A DNA stretch of 64,000 nt, taken from contig NC_087067.1 in assembly GCF_963678635.1 (NCBI RefSeq), positions 47,604,001 to 47,668,000 on the forward strand. Reading direction: 5' to 3'. The DNA is from Symsagittifera roscoffensis. Lineage: Eukaryota > Xenacoelomorpha > Acoela > Convolutidae. The position numbers and the translations under genes were made by a program. Shown here in pieces: positions 31,805 to 43,060 of this stretch. The number at the start of each line of letters is the position of its first letter. Position 1 is the stretch's first letter. The notes below the pieces were generated by a model that ran no database searches, was not told the origin of the DNA, and saw nothing but the letters and a program-made list of their open reading frames with translations.

Positions 31805-33030
31805 AGAGACGCAGGGTAAAAAATAAAACACATACAAAAACAAAATTGTTTTCTCTTTCAGTTCTCAGAAGAAAAAGTAAATAAAGAGGCCGAAAGTATC
31901 CAACAAAAAACCAATAAGCAAACCCTTGTTAAAATGCAAGCAGCCAAAAAAAACATTTACTTTCGTCCTACGATCTTTAAAAAAGATCTGAAACACATAA
32001 GTTGACGCATCTGAGCTACCTTTAACAAAATATAAGCAATGATTATCAAAGAGGCTCTGAAACATGTAAACTTGGCACAGATTTGTCTTTTTTTGTTTCT
32101 TCCATTTTCCTACATGAATGTTATTGCGGACTGTAAAACAAGCATCGGTTGGCTAGATTAAAGTTTTCTGTCCTCTCTGATTACTGTTTCCTATGTCAGG
32201 ATTTACAAAGATCAAATTGATACTTCATAGTTATCTTGTCAAATAATACGGCGAAGCAGTTCGATTATCTCATTCACTATTTCTTGTCAACAAATCCACG
32301 TAGAAGAAATTAACTTCGTATTTTCCCGAGGTTCAAAGTTTTTCTAAGGCAGGATATGTTTTTTCCTAATACTTGAACACATACTAGTATTTGATCTATT
32401 TGAATTTTCCCGATGCAAAACATCGCTGAATACTAATCAACATCTCCTACTCACAACGATGACTACTCAACGGGTAAGACTCATTGATATGAATCATATC
32501 AGAAAAACATTGAACCTAAAAAAGCGAATCAAATCGCAAACGATTTGAGAAGAATAAACTATCACACCTCTAGATTGAAAACAAATATTAACGTCCTGAG
32601 TCAATTCTGAAACTTCGAACTTCGTTGATATGAGTCACTTCCATAGCACTCTGCTCCAAGCTACCCTTGTGTTGCAGAAAAACAGAAGCATGACTCAAAC
32701 CAAAACAATCAGAGGTACGTTTTTAATAATTTTGTTTATTTTTTCACGCTCCGAATGGACAAATCTAAAGAGGAGGGTGGTGTTGGAATTTGGAATTCTA
32801 TATCAATTAAAATGCATATTCGTAAAGGTCTATGAGTGCTGACGATATTTTCTATGAGTCTCTATGGGTTGAAATTGAGTCATCAGTCATGGAAAACTTT
32901 AATTGTTGTTTCTTACTGCTCAAAAAATTCTCTCCATAGTTTTTTTTGACAATTTAGGGGTAAAATTTCTCAAGCGTGGGCTTCAGAAATGGGAGCTTTT
33001 ATATTTGGGGACTACAATATAAATCTTTTA
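31805..33030. other. No recognised feature
   Basis: AT-rich sequence with only short ORFs and no domain, RNA or element signature seen. Confidence 0.45.
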
Positions 33031-33032
33031 TA

Positions 33033-33720
33033 CATTAGGAGGCCAAACTGTGCAGTCTGCGCTTATAAACGGATCAGATTTGTCGCGGAATCCTCAACAT
33101 TGCTACATTTCTTTTGTCATCTCTGCTGTTTCGGATTCCACAAACAAATAACTAGAAGACTGTACCGCTCAGCAACGCTACAAAAACAGGCGCTTTTTCG
33201 GAATCCGCAACAGTATTTGCGAAATTCGGAACAGTCTGTGGAATCCACAAGAAATCAGACGACTTGCGTATAGCTAACATTAGTTGTTGCGAAATCTGCA
33301 ACTAAAAGCGGAGTCCAAATATTCTAAGCGAATCCGCAATTTGGAAGTGGGATCAGCATTTTCGTTACGAATTCCCTTTACATATATGTATATACGTAGT
33401 AGCATTTTAAAGTATATATTTTATTAACTAGGTGGCCACAAGCAAGTTCATTTAATTACTAAAACTCAATTACTAAGTTGATTAGCTACCAGATCAAGAA
33501 CCACACGTTCGATCTCAATCCATGCCCCTATCTTCAATCTCAATTCCTGTCAAACACCTAACTTCGATCTTTATTCCTGTGAAACACCCAACTTCGATCT
33601 CAATTCCTGTCAAACACCCAACTTCGATCTGAATTCACCTGAGATACCCAACTTCGATCTCAAGTCTTTCGATTTCAAGTCTTTAGACTCCAATTTCTTC
33701 GATCTCAATTCCTGTTTTTT
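33033..33720 (+). repeat. Dispersed repeat family with GGAATCCRCAA motifs and 30-bp minisatellite
   Basis: Shares an ordered series of blocks with 58190-58800: gcggaatcc, tttcggattccacaaacaa, gttgcgaaatc, an AT-rich stretch, cacaagcaagttca, and then a minisatellite. In this copy the minisatellite (about 33525-33660) has four to five 30-bp units of the type aacttcgatctcaattcctg plus tcaaacaccc. The left end matches the terminal repeat found at 14723. No coding capacity. Confidence 0.65.
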
Positions 33721-36070
33721 TTTCCTGATCAAGCAACGCTTCTTTTTATTGCCGGAGCTTTATTAGTTTTATCTAATCGAGAAGCATTTGTGCTCCATGG
33801 CACCCTTCAGATAACAGATAGTTCCTAGATAAGTTTGAAAACAGACGAGGTAAAAAAATCTGAAGTCTTACCATTTAACAGAGTCATTTTTGGACACACA
33901 ACAAACAAGAAAGAACTACATTTTTCCGAAAAAAAAAATTGCAGCATTTTCATGTTTACAAAAACCAAATGACCCATGGAGCTAATCCATTGCAAGCTGA
34001 CGTTCTCTCTATACTTGAATAAAGAACCCGTCTGCCATAAATCTCTATAAGTTATAGCAAATATCCGAAATTATGAAGATAACAAAAACGTAAAAAGTAG
34101 GTTTAGAACGAAATGACTAATATATCAACACACAGGCAAACTCCTGTGTAAACGTTTTGCTAACTTAGTAGTACATGATGCTAACTCAGTATTTGGATAA
34201 GAAAAAGAAAAAAATTCGGGACACTCTGACAAACAATCACATATCAAAAAATTTTTAAAACATTGAAAAGGTTTTAATCAAAAACTTTCAAATTGTGACT
34301 TACTCTAAAACCGTTGTTTCTTGATTTCAAGAAACAGTTTAACATGTTTAGAAGTCAAAAAAATTTTAAAAAAATTCTAGAGTTCGGTCAAAATTGACCT
34401 CGTTGTCCCGACATTCCAGATGATGAACTTTTCAATTTTCTAGGTAACCGACCTAAACCTATTTTAACGCAAGAAATTACCTTTAGCAAGCATTGAAAAT
34501 CCAAAAAAGATATATTCCATGTTCCTATGCTGAAAAGCTGCGGAGCGAACCAACTTTCAAGCAAACAGCAAAAAACACCCTTAAAATTAGGTTTTTAGGG
34601 AAAAAAAGTTTTAAATGAAAAATAATTTTTTATCAAAAATCTAGGCTCTTCCGCCTACAAACAATCTGGTAAGTTTTCATCATAATCCATCTTTTACTTA
34701 AGATGGGACAAATTTTTTAGTATAGACAATTTTGAGGTTATACGCCAGTCTTCAAAAAAATTTCTTATTACAGAAACGATTGTTTTGACAAAAAAAACGT
34801 AACGTTTTAGTTACAGGTCCAACTAGTTTGCTCATAAGAACAACCTGGCAACACTATCATACTTGTGCAGACACTTACACCGATACGACTGAATTCTCCA
34901 TTTTGAGAAATTATTCTGATTTGATCCGTTTCATTTTGGCCTAATTTCGCGTTTTAACAGTTTTTAAAGCAAATAATTGATACAGAATTCCAAATTGAGT
35001 TTTGACTACTAAAAATTTAAGCCAATTATAGTTGTTAAAACGTAAAACAAATTGAAACCAGCATTTTTTTTCATACAAGCAATATAAATTTTAGAGTTTC
35101 AATCTGAAAAGTTTCTGGCAACATATTTCGCAAGATTTTTGCAATGAATAATATATACACGAGTTACTTTTCAAATTAATACGTGCTATCCACATGCGAG
35201 ACCAGTCTATCCTAGCTGCTTTCTTGGGGAACCACTCTATCATAGTAAACCTAGCGTGCACACTGGGTGTTCTTTCAGCTCATCTCAAATAATGCCTTCA
35301 CAATTGAAATCACATTCTATCAAATTTATCAAGAAATGGAATTGATTGAAACCAATATGGATTCATGGAAGTCTAAGATCGATTGAACTAATTCTGCGAT
35401 ATGCTCTGCGTTGTGTTTTTAAACACTCTCAACCCATTAAACTCCAATTAATGCATTTAATTGGTTTTGTGTTTCCAAATTTTGATCCAAAACTGCTCTG
35501 ATATGTATCCCAAATACTAAAGGATGATATCCACTGATTTAGTTCACCAAGGCTTCAAGAATTGTTCGTGGATTCCGCTGACTTGTTGCGGAATCCACGA
35601 AACAAATGTGCTGACCAACTTACGACAGGTTTTTGTACGCGGAATCCACGGAAATTTTCTAAGTGGAGTCCGTTTCCATTTTGCAACATGTGTAAAGATT
35701 TATCTCAACATTCAGTGGCACAATAGAATCTGTGTGTGATATTAGTACAAGTGGTACATACATTTGAATTAGCTGATTCGGCTGCTAAAAACAAGGTTTG
35801 AACAGGTTCAAAATTTCTTGTGCAAAATTCTGAAATTCCAAACATCGAAAAGTCAAACACCTAAACTGCATTTTATCGCAAGTGTAAGAGAAAAGACATA
35901 ATTATATGACGTAAGAATCAGAAAAAGTTCGTTTAACTGGTTTCGGGTTTAGAAGAAAATGCAGCTCTTAACTAATTTCATCATAAATTGCTGTTTTTTT
36001 ATTATTCAAATTTTGTCAGAAGTATGTTGCGTTTCATTATTAAGCAACGCAGTCACCTTTGAAACTCACA
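33721..36070. other. AT-rich DNA, one hairpin, no gene
   Basis: No ORF with recognisable content. The only structured item is the hairpin at 35565-35601. Confidence 0.45.
35565..35601. repeat. Perfect 14-bp hairpin of the GGAATCC motif
   Basis: ttcgtggattccgc at 35565-35578 pairs exactly with gcggaatccacgaa at 35588-35601 across a 9-nt loop. The motif recurs at 35641 and in the dispersed repeat at 33033 and 58190, so this is a relic of the same family. Confidence 0.8.
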
Positions 36071-36265
36071 TAAGACTAGGGGCGAATCTAGGATTTTCTC
36101 GAGGGGGAGGGCGGATTTTCAAAAAATTTTCGAAAAATTTGACCTTTTTTTAGGTTGAACAAATTGATTTTCGGAGCTCTCCTGAAGAACTAAAAAGACG
36201 CCTTTTTGCCCAAATTTTCTGAGCCTCAGGCAAATTTTTGAGAAAATCAGACACCGGGCAACCAG
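36071..36265 (+). mobile_element. 5' fragment of the hAT-type non-autonomous family
   Basis: Begins aggggcgaatctaggatttt, then follows the complete copy at 26387 (tctcgagg, cggattttcaaaaa, gagctctcctgaag, cctcaggcaaatttttgag). The right half is missing. Confidence 0.6.
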
Positions 36266-37239
36266 ACACCGTTGAAAAACAAAACTGCCGAACTTGAGAA
36301 TACAATCACTCGTTTTGAAGTACCCAGTTTTGTTGTCAACAATCATTTTGGTTGACTGATGGCCAATTAGGGCCTTGATTTGTTATTGACATTGGGGGCT
36401 ATTCTCATGCGCAAAGGACCGAATGGGCGAAAAAACTAGTGGACGAAGGACCGAAAACAAAATTAGCCCGAAGTCAATTTTTTAAAAGGAGCAATTGCTA
36501 ATCAATTAAAGTGATTTAAATGAAGCAATGGTTTGCTTCTTCCATAACAAAATCCTTAAAATATAAAATTTGTTCCAATTCGGCGGCGGTCGGTGACAAT
36601 TTTGCATATTTCTGCGGTTTTTATATTCGGTCAAAATCAATTTTCAGTCACTGGAAATGTTTACTTTCTTCCAAATTTTAAATTACTGAAATCTGATTGA
36701 CTGACTTTTAATTTCAGGCACTCAGTCCTTCGCGTACGAGGGATTCCACCATTGAAATTTGGTTAAACGCCTTTTAAGCAATCAGTATCAATCGGATATT
36801 TGATCTTTTATATTTTCATACACCTTTTCGATATTTGCTCTGGTAACGCTGCTTTTTAGAAGATTTTTGTAATCTTTGGTTACTTGACCTACCGGATAAT
36901 GGCACGGTACCCATTATTCTCTTAGTTCTACGAGCAGAAATATTAGCGATAAATCAGCTATCGTTTTCGGTGGTAATTTCAGATTTGCTGCGCTTTTGGA
37001 AGACATTTGGTAAGCAATATTAAATTTACTGTGATAAAAATTGCTTATAAAAAACTACTGTTATAATTTGAAAAGAATTGTCGACTTATTCTTGGGAAGC
37101 TTACCTTAATTCAGAAAGGGTCTTTCTAGCTAGACTATGAATGCGAACTTATGAAAACTCAGAACGTTTATATTTCATAAGGAAATTTGAAGTGGAAAAT
37201 TGTTATCAAAACAACCAGCATAATTGAATAATTAGAAGC
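36266..37239. other. No recognised feature
   Basis: Short ORFs only. No repeat family recognised. Confidence 0.4.
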
Positions 37240-37434
37240 TTATTCTATAATCACTAGATGATTGTAGACTCTAACACAGGCAGTTTTTTTGTGCTTTTCA
37301 ATTTTTTCGTTTTCTTCATCTCCATTCTCATTTTCATCTATTTCTTCGTCGTAGTCCTGAATGTACTTCACAACTGCACGCCTCACTACGAAGTAGTCAT
37401 CTTTAGTTGCCTTGAAAATATCTAAAACAGATGA
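37240..37434 (-). CDS. Possible terminal exon, acidic/basic C-terminus, unidentified
   Basis: After a ttttag acceptor the frame reads a 60-residue tail with an acidic stretch (EEIDENENGDEENEKIEKH), then TACVRVYNHL and a stop. It is in the same orientation as, and downstream of, the spliced fragment at 37850-38267 and could belong to it, but no donor that keeps the frame was found. Unrecognised. Confidence 0.25.
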   Translation of the reverse strand, partial: SSVLDIFKATKDDYFVVRRAVVKYIQDYDEEIDENENGDEENEKIEKHKKTACVRVYNHLVIIE

Positions 37435-37849
37435 CATATAAAAGAAAATTGACAGCTTAGTTCAAATTCTTGTGGCTAATTTCAATAATTGCCTTTTAAG
37501 CAAACACTGATAGTAATACTGTGTTCAGAGAAGTTTTTACGCAACATATGTTTTACTTCCAAAAAAGTGTAGTAGTGAAATTTAGGTAACTTGGATTTTT
37601 TTGTATTTTTTTTTACTTAGTTTCATGATGTTTTCTTCTGTAGATTTGCTATTCAAGGGCAGCTGTTAGTAGACCCTTATGGTCTCGTTAGTTGTCGCTT
37701 CCGATGAGTACATTAATTTTGAATTTCTTTTATATTCTGTAATTGAATGTATTTATTTATCTATCGGAAAAATAAATCCTTTTCGACCCAAACTTTGAAT
37801 TGAAGTTAATATACAACTTTTCTGATCTAATAATTCCTTAATTTGTTTT

Positions 37850-38267
37850 TTAATGCCTCGTAAATGGAAAGGTCGCTACGAGTAACTGAATGTGCTCAAT
37901 TGATCTCAAAACGGGATGACTTTTTTTCTTTTCCCCCAAGTCTACGTTGACATCAGCATCAGGATACAACGCGTAGTTTTCCGAAATCGAATCGCACAAA
38001 ACAAAAGTTGATCCAGTAAAAACTCGCAGGTGATTAAGAAGGGTAAGAGGAACAATACACCAATACACATTAGTTCATGCGAAAGAAGTATTACCAATTA
38101 AGTCGTTCACAGATACAACCAGGGTTCGCTTCGTGACTAACTCTCCATTCTTCAGCACTTTTTTCTCTTGGATCAATGACTCGATCTTTTTGGTCTGATG
38201 AATATTAAACACAGACTTCAAAATATCTTTTACCTGTCGTTGCATGAGAGGTGCGCAGTTGCTCTTG
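37850..38267 (-). CDS. Unidentified spliced gene fragment (two exons)
   Basis: Exon 38267-38095 lies between a gtaacag acceptor and a gtaata donor. Exon 38022-about 37870 follows a 72-nt intron, and the two join in frame. The first exon encodes a basic segment (MQRQVKDILKSVFNIHQTKK ... KRTLVVSVNDLI), the second VFTGSTFVLCDSISENYALY and an acidic-basic region. Both frames stay open through their exons and the join is in phase, which supports a real gene. I do not recognise the family. It lies between RPLP2 and the edge of the host island, on the same strand. Confidence 0.4.
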
Positions 38268-38531
38268 CTGTTACAAAAAGATAAGGAAAAAAGGTTCTCA
38301 ATTTTTTTTTCTTACAAAATGCCTAAAAGAATAAAATTTACCATCAGTTCCTCCAGTCAAGTCGAAGAGATGGTATCAAGATAGCTCCCGAATCTTTATC
38401 AAGCATAGAAAATACAACTTTTCAATAGGTGAAGGTGCAAATGGAAATTAAAAATCCCCAAAATCGGTTAGAAATCCGGAACTCATTCATTTTAAAATCA
38501 TAACCTCGTTCTTTGAAATCAAAAAGGAACA

Positions 38532-38883
38532 ATGTCCGCTTTCTGGGCAGTTCGCACAAAGTTTTCCGATAACAGTTCTCGTTTTTCTGTAAGAGCAGGG
38601 GAAGGTTACGTGTATTAGGAATTCTCGATATTTTTATTCAGTTTCTTTTGTGTACGAATTATAAGTCTTGTGCTACGCAATTGCAGCCGGGAAAACAGCT
38701 CCAGCTCAATTGACTGCTTTTTTGAAACCCGGAAAATTTAAGGAATTTTTCAATGCAACTCAATTCGTGAAGTTTAATTTAAAACCTGGAACTGAGTGGA
38801 AAAACACGCCAATCCGATTTACTCCACACAATCTACGGGCAAGTCTTAACAAAATTCTTCCCCCAAACTACTATCAAGCGTAA
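38532..38883 (+). CDS. Small two-exon gene of unknown function
   Basis: ATG at 38532 (context ggaacaATG) starts exon 38532-38604. A GT donor at 38605 and a ttgcag acceptor at 38685-38686 join it in frame to 38687-38883. The product is about 90 aa, basic, starting MSAFWAVRTKFSDNSSRFS and ending in NKILPPNYYQA. An AATAAA at 38956 lies 73 nt past the stop. Size, basic N-terminus and lack of a membrane span would fit a small mitochondrial protein, but no family is recognised. It is convergent with the same-strand pair RPLP2 and 39390. Confidence 0.45.
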
Positions 38884-38955
38884 ATTTTCAACCATATATC
38901 AAGTTATATTTAAAGGAAATTTGAAACAGAAAACAACCCGAAAATTCGGTTTTTG

Positions 38956-38961
38956 AATAAA
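38956..38961 (+). promoter_or_regulatory. AATAAA polyadenylation signal
   Basis: AATAAA 73 nt after the stop of the small plus-strand gene at 38532-38883. Confidence 0.5.
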
Positions 38962-39060
38962 GTGCTTATACAAAGTTGCTTACATAAAAGTTTAGAGTAG
39001 CAGTAACTATTATCTTCAGTTTTTTCAAAATTTGCTGCAAAAACAACTGCGCGGCTTTAC

Positions 39061-39390
39061 TTGACATTTTTCCAGATTTACAATCTTGAATTGATACTGA
39101 AGTTCAGCATTCGGATCAAGTGCATCTTCGAAAAAGTCAGCCTCAAAATCATTGTCTGTGATATAGTCTGGAGATTCTTCGTCCTTATATGTAGTGTCCG
39201 ACAAAAAAATTCTGAATTGCAAGTTTGGGCTCCCAGTTCTGAAAACATGATCTCGTTGTATATTCAATATTTTATCATTTGTCTTCAGACTAAATAAATT
39301 TGGCGTAGTAGTCCACAGACATCGACTGCTTATTCTGAAGCCACGGCAAATACTACAGACGCTAGTTGTTCTCAGCCAACTACAATACAT
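39061..39390 (-). CDS. First exon of an unidentified gene downstream of RPLP2
   Basis: A tttttccag acceptor directly precedes the ATG at 39390. The frame stays open for 110 codons to a caa/gtaaag donor at 39061. The predicted product begins MYCSWLRTTSVCSICRG and later has an acidic part (DYITDNDFEADFFEDALDP). The gap from the RPLP2 stop is 190 nt, short enough for an operon-like pair if the species trans-splices. An internal ttttcag near 39240 could mean that only the second half is coding. A weak look-alike to CLPTM1L-type luminal sequence was considered but not accepted. Confidence 0.35.
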
Positions 39391-39582
39391 CTGGAAAAAC
39401 CCAGTAGCTTGAAGAACAAGCTAAGCAGAGCTATCTAATGGTGAGATAATTAAACCTGATGCTAGTTAAGAAACTATCAGCCTCAGATCCCTTAACTAAA
39501 CTCCAGATGGTATTTCAAAAAAAAACAATTGAGGAGTTCAAATTTAAATTGTTTAAATTCTGAACAAATGAAACAAAGATGT

Positions 39583-40109
39583 TTAATCGAAGAGTCCGAA
39601 TCCCATGTCGTCATCAGATTCCTCCTCTTCCTCCTCTTTCACTTCCTCCTTTACTTCAGCCTTGACAGCTTTACCACTGTCTCCGCTTGCTGCAGTTGGG
39701 GCGCCGGCACCTCCAGTAGGAACTGATGACAATTTACCCACTCCAGAAGCGATGAGTTCCTATGAGATAAAACACCTGATCTAAGACTATTTCATGCATA
39801 TTAACGATTTGTCACTTAAACAAATGACAATGAATGATTTCATATGAAAAAAACTCATAAGAGTTAACGATTAAATAAGTACAATCAAAAAATGCGAATT
39901 TATTACAGTGTAATTTTAAAATTCTTCGATTGATAGTTTTCAGCAGAAACTTAAACCTGAATATTTTTTCCATCCAACTTATCGAGGAGTTCTTGCAACT
40001 TCGAATCATCAATATTGGAACCGACAGCTTGAAGAATTTCTTTGATATTCGTTTTTGATGGAGTATTACCACCTAGCTCGACTAACAACGCAGCTGCAAC
40101 ATACTTCAT
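39583..40109 (-). CDS. RPLP2: 60S acidic ribosomal protein P2
   Basis: Two exons, 40109-39957 and 39759-39583, with a 197-nt GT-AG phase-0 intron. The 109-aa product begins [15 protein letters not shown], has the P2 dimerisation helices (about residues 1-60), a Gly/Ala hinge, an acidic Glu run and the invariant C-terminal [12 protein letters not shown] that recruits elongation factors and is shared by P0, P1 and P2. The MKYVAA start and [15 protein letters not shown] mark it as P2 rather than P1. It forms P1-P2 dimers on the ribosomal stalk. No break is visible, so the gene is probably functional and anchors the host-gene island. A TTTCAG acceptor 8 nt before the ATG indicates either a 5' UTR intron or a spliced-leader acceptor. 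Confidence 0.93.
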
Positions 40110-40117
40110 TGTGTAAC

Positions 40118-40123
40118 CTGAAA
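40118..40123 (-). promoter_or_regulatory. TTTCAG splice acceptor immediately upstream of RPLP2 ATG
   Basis: On the minus strand aatctttcag is followed by an 8-nt leader and the RPLP2 ATG. This is the layout of a nematode trans-splice acceptor, though an ordinary 5' UTR intron would look the same. Confidence 0.5.
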
Positions 40124-40499
40124 GATTTTTTGATCATGACTTACTGAGGTGTCAATGCATGTCGTAAACACATCAATTAAAAGGCAAAACGAATCTCTAA
40201 CTCAGAGGCGATACAAAACAACATATCATTAAAACTAGCCGACCGAAAATGAGACCGAAAGCCGCTAATCTTTTTTCAAATTGGAAAGAAGTTGTAAATA
40301 CCAAAAAAAGTTAACGAGGTGGTAACAAAGCTGACAATTTTAGAGCAGAAAACCGTGGAGAGCAAAATATGTTCCATAAAAAGTTTGAAATCACAAAAAA
40401 TTAAGATTAAAATAAGAAACTTTTTTGCTTGTCGAGTGACGCAAAGTTTGGCCATTTAGACAGCTTAGTAGAAACACACGCCTTTTAAGCCAAGTAAAT

Positions 40500-41040
40500 A
40501 AAAAATTGCCGATATGAAATTACACTACAATGCAAAGTACCGCCAATGCTCAATGGTGGAGTGGTGTATCAAATTGATTGTTCTGGCTGGGGGGCCAGCT
40601 ATGTCGGTAAAACCAATCGACATTTTGCCACTCGGCTCTCAGAGCATCTCAAGCGAACATCTCCACTAGGAGAGCATTTACTGAATTGTGTCGGTCATAC
40701 GAAAGATGCGAGGAGCAAGATCGTTGATAAGACGAGGTTTTCCGACAAACTTTTATCTTTGAAAGCTATCTATATCGCACAACTGGACCCGCAGTTAAAT
40801 ACTAGAGAAGAGTATGCGCAGCGCCACTTGACCCTGAAACTGTGAGCAGAGGCAGGCGCGGGATTTTCTTGTTTCTATGTTTTGATGTATATCAGCTAGT
40901 AACTTGTTTCTTTCATTGTTTAGTGTCTGTATTTATAATCAGTTTCTTTTTTGATTTTCAGTTCTGATGATTATGATAAAATCGAAACGCGTCAAACTTT
41001 GATGTTTTTAATGAAATTACACTGAAATCGAACTTGATAA
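40500..41040 (+). mobile_element. 3' end of a Penelope-like element with GIY-YIG domain
   Basis: The ORF at 40546-40845 encodes the C-terminal endonuclease of Penelope-like elements. VVYQIDC and SYVGKTNRHFATRLSEHL give the two strands and catalytic Tyr/Arg of the GIY-YIG fold, and the frame ends in a normal stop. GIY-YIG nicks target DNA for retrotransposition. The RT part is absent, so this is a 5'-truncated insertion. Downstream (to about 41040) is a non-coding tail with a hammerhead-like core. A 13-bp repeat (atgaaattacact) near 40515 and 41012 may mark its ends. Confidence 0.75.
40958..41002 (+). ncRNA. Hammerhead-like ribozyme motif in Penelope tail
   Basis: The conserved boxes CTGATGA (40964-40970), GAAA (40984-40987) and cleavage triplet GTC (40991-40993) are in the right order. 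A minimal stem III (ACGCGT) is visible and stem I is partly complementary. Stem II pairs poorly, so activity is doubtful. Minimal hammerheads are known in Penelope-like elements. Confidence 0.35.
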
Positions 41041-41409
41041 ATTAATAGTAATCAGAAGGTCAAAAGTATCATAGTAACCGAGGTTACAGTCAAGAGTCCC
41101 TTCATCACATTTTCCAGTCAAAATCCTTGGAATTTTCTATATTTGGAAGTGATCATGATAAAAGAAGATGACAAGTCTTGATGTCCTTACAATTAAAATC
41201 GATACTTGGTAAATTTGATACAAACATCTAAATAACCAAGGCGAAGCACAGCTTCACACAATCAAAGCAATGTAAGCTAGCAGGCAGAAAATTATAGGAA
41301 ATTTACAATGTAGGAAAAAAGGGAAAAATCACATTTAGATTTTTCCCGAAATTCAGGTGCGTACATTTATCTACGTTGAAAGGCATATTGTTTTCCAGGG
41401 TACATAGAC

Positions 41410-42585
41410 TCACATTGTCAAGGTTTTTTGAAATTCATCCCTCCCCAAATTTATGCTATTGAATTTGGCATCGTCTGCGAATAATAATGGTATAATTGTA
41501 TTGCATTTGTCAAGCAGGTCATTTATGAAAACCAAGAAAAACAAGGGTCCCAAAATACTGCCCTGGGGTACACCGCTCGTTACTCTTTCTGAATTTGATA
41601 CTTCGCCATTTACTCGTACGACTTGAGACCTTTCTGTTAGGTATGATTTAATTAATTTCAAGTTTTTATCCCTGAATCCTTGTTCGAATAATTTCCGCAA
41701 CAAAATTCCGTGGTCAACACGGTCAAAAGCCTTACTATAATCTGTAAAAACCGTTTCGATACTGTCGCCATTTTCATGACCGTTATAGACTAGCTGCAAA
41801 AATGTTAAAAGCTGAACAATGGTCGATCGGTTGTTCCGAAATCCGTACTGTGCCTTGTGGAAAGTCTTTTCAAAATGTTCATATAATCGATTGAAAATTA
41901 TTCGTTCTAGAATTTTCGAGATTACTGAGAGCAGAGAAACAGGTCTGTAATTTTCAATGTCACTTTTGTCATCTTTTTTATGCAAAGGGCTAATGATGGC
42001 TTTTTTCCAACATGCGGGGAAAAAACAGGTTTGAGAAATTTTTCGGAATATCTGATAGATTGAATGAGATAATGTTTCTGCATTTTTGAATAGAAAAGGA
42101 GGTAGATCATCCGGGCCTTTGCTTTTATTTACATTCAACAGTTTGCATATTTCAAAAATATCTTGTTCTGAAAAATCGATATTTTCTAAAATTGGTTGAT
42201 TTTTGTTACTGCTTTCGTTTTCGTTAAAAATTGACGACTCCACATATACTGATGCAAAAAATTTTGAAAACAAAGCTGCTTTTGAGACATCCGTATCTGC
42301 ATTTTCGTTTTGATAATGCATTATACTAGGCAAAACTGATTTTCGGAAAGCCCTAAAATATTTGAAAAGTTTGCCGGTTGATCTTTCAGCTGCCATGGAT
42401 TCCTCATAACTAACTTTATCGAATTCGATAAGCTGGTCTGTTTTCGATTTTGATAACACTACTTTAGTATGTGACTCATTGTGTTTTTTCCGAGCAGTGT
42501 TCAAACATTTTATCATATGGGAGGTTGATTGACTTATCCAGGGGGGTAAGGATGTACGATGTTTTGTGCGTTTAGGATTTTGCAT
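41410..42585 (-). pseudogene. LINE reverse transcriptase (inverted segment)
   Basis: A 391-codon ORF, not a complete gene. It starts within the linker after the endonuclease (LPPWISQSTSHMIKCL), then RT: SKGPDDLPPFLFK, WKKAIISPLHKKDDKSDIEN, YRPVSLLSVISKILERI, AQYGFRNNRSTIVQLLTF, TDYSKAFDRVDHGILLRKL, VTSGVPQGSILGPLFFLVFI and the catalytic LLFADDAKF near residue 370. It belongs to the CR1/Jockey-type non-LTR group by eye. A -1 frame change after DEFQKTL continues the RT for about 25 more codons. Catalytic residues are intact but the protein is truncated at both ends. Confidence 0.85.
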
Positions 42586-42589
42586 TTTT

Positions 42590-43018
42590 ACCCTCTGTAG
42601 GAATTACCCTCTGTTTGAGCAAGAGGCAAATTACAAAGATAAACTTAAGGGACTACAAATTTTACCACTGCCCATGTACATACAATTGAACAACCTGTTA
42701 CTGCTGGCAAAATTAATTTTGAAACGATACGATACTTATATGATTGATGTTCCACAATACATAGACTTCTCTCGCTATCCTATGTTTCAGCTAAAGCGTC
42801 CATCAAAGTACAGGTGTGAACAAAATTTCTTTTACCAGACATGTCGTCTTGCGAAGTCACTTAGGATAGATTTGCGAAATTGGTCTGGACTGAAAGGCGC
42901 CCTGCTCAAAGTGTTCTGGAACAAATTTGCACTCTATGACGAAAGAAATAAATGCACATGGAAGCTTGCATGTGATTGTGCGACAAACAATTGTAGAACT
43001 AGACTCGCGATATGAGAC
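42590..43018 (+). pseudogene. LINE C-terminal region (sense segment)
   Basis: The 142 or so codons from 42590 read LPLPMYIQLNNLLLLAKLIL and a Cys-rich end (KCTWKLACDCATNNC) before the stop. This is the 3' part of the same LINE ORF2, as shown by the matching region at 47260-47620 of copy 2. The apparent ATG at 42566 lies across the inversion junction and is not a real start. Confidence 0.7.
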
Positions 43019-43060
43019 GTGAAGGATGACAAGGGCCTGGACCCCTTGTGGAAACACTAA

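Noticed and set aside
33525-33660. CRISPR-like regular repeats
   Set aside because: Units are contiguous 30-bp minisatellite repeats without unique spacers, in a eukaryotic dispersed repeat.
39061-39297. Similarity to CLPTM1L luminal domain
   Set aside because: Only a short pattern resembles it, and the following possible exons do not continue the match.
42566-42590. ATG of the 149-codon ORF as a true start
   Set aside because: It spans the LINE inversion junction; the real coding sequence begins upstream in the family consensus.
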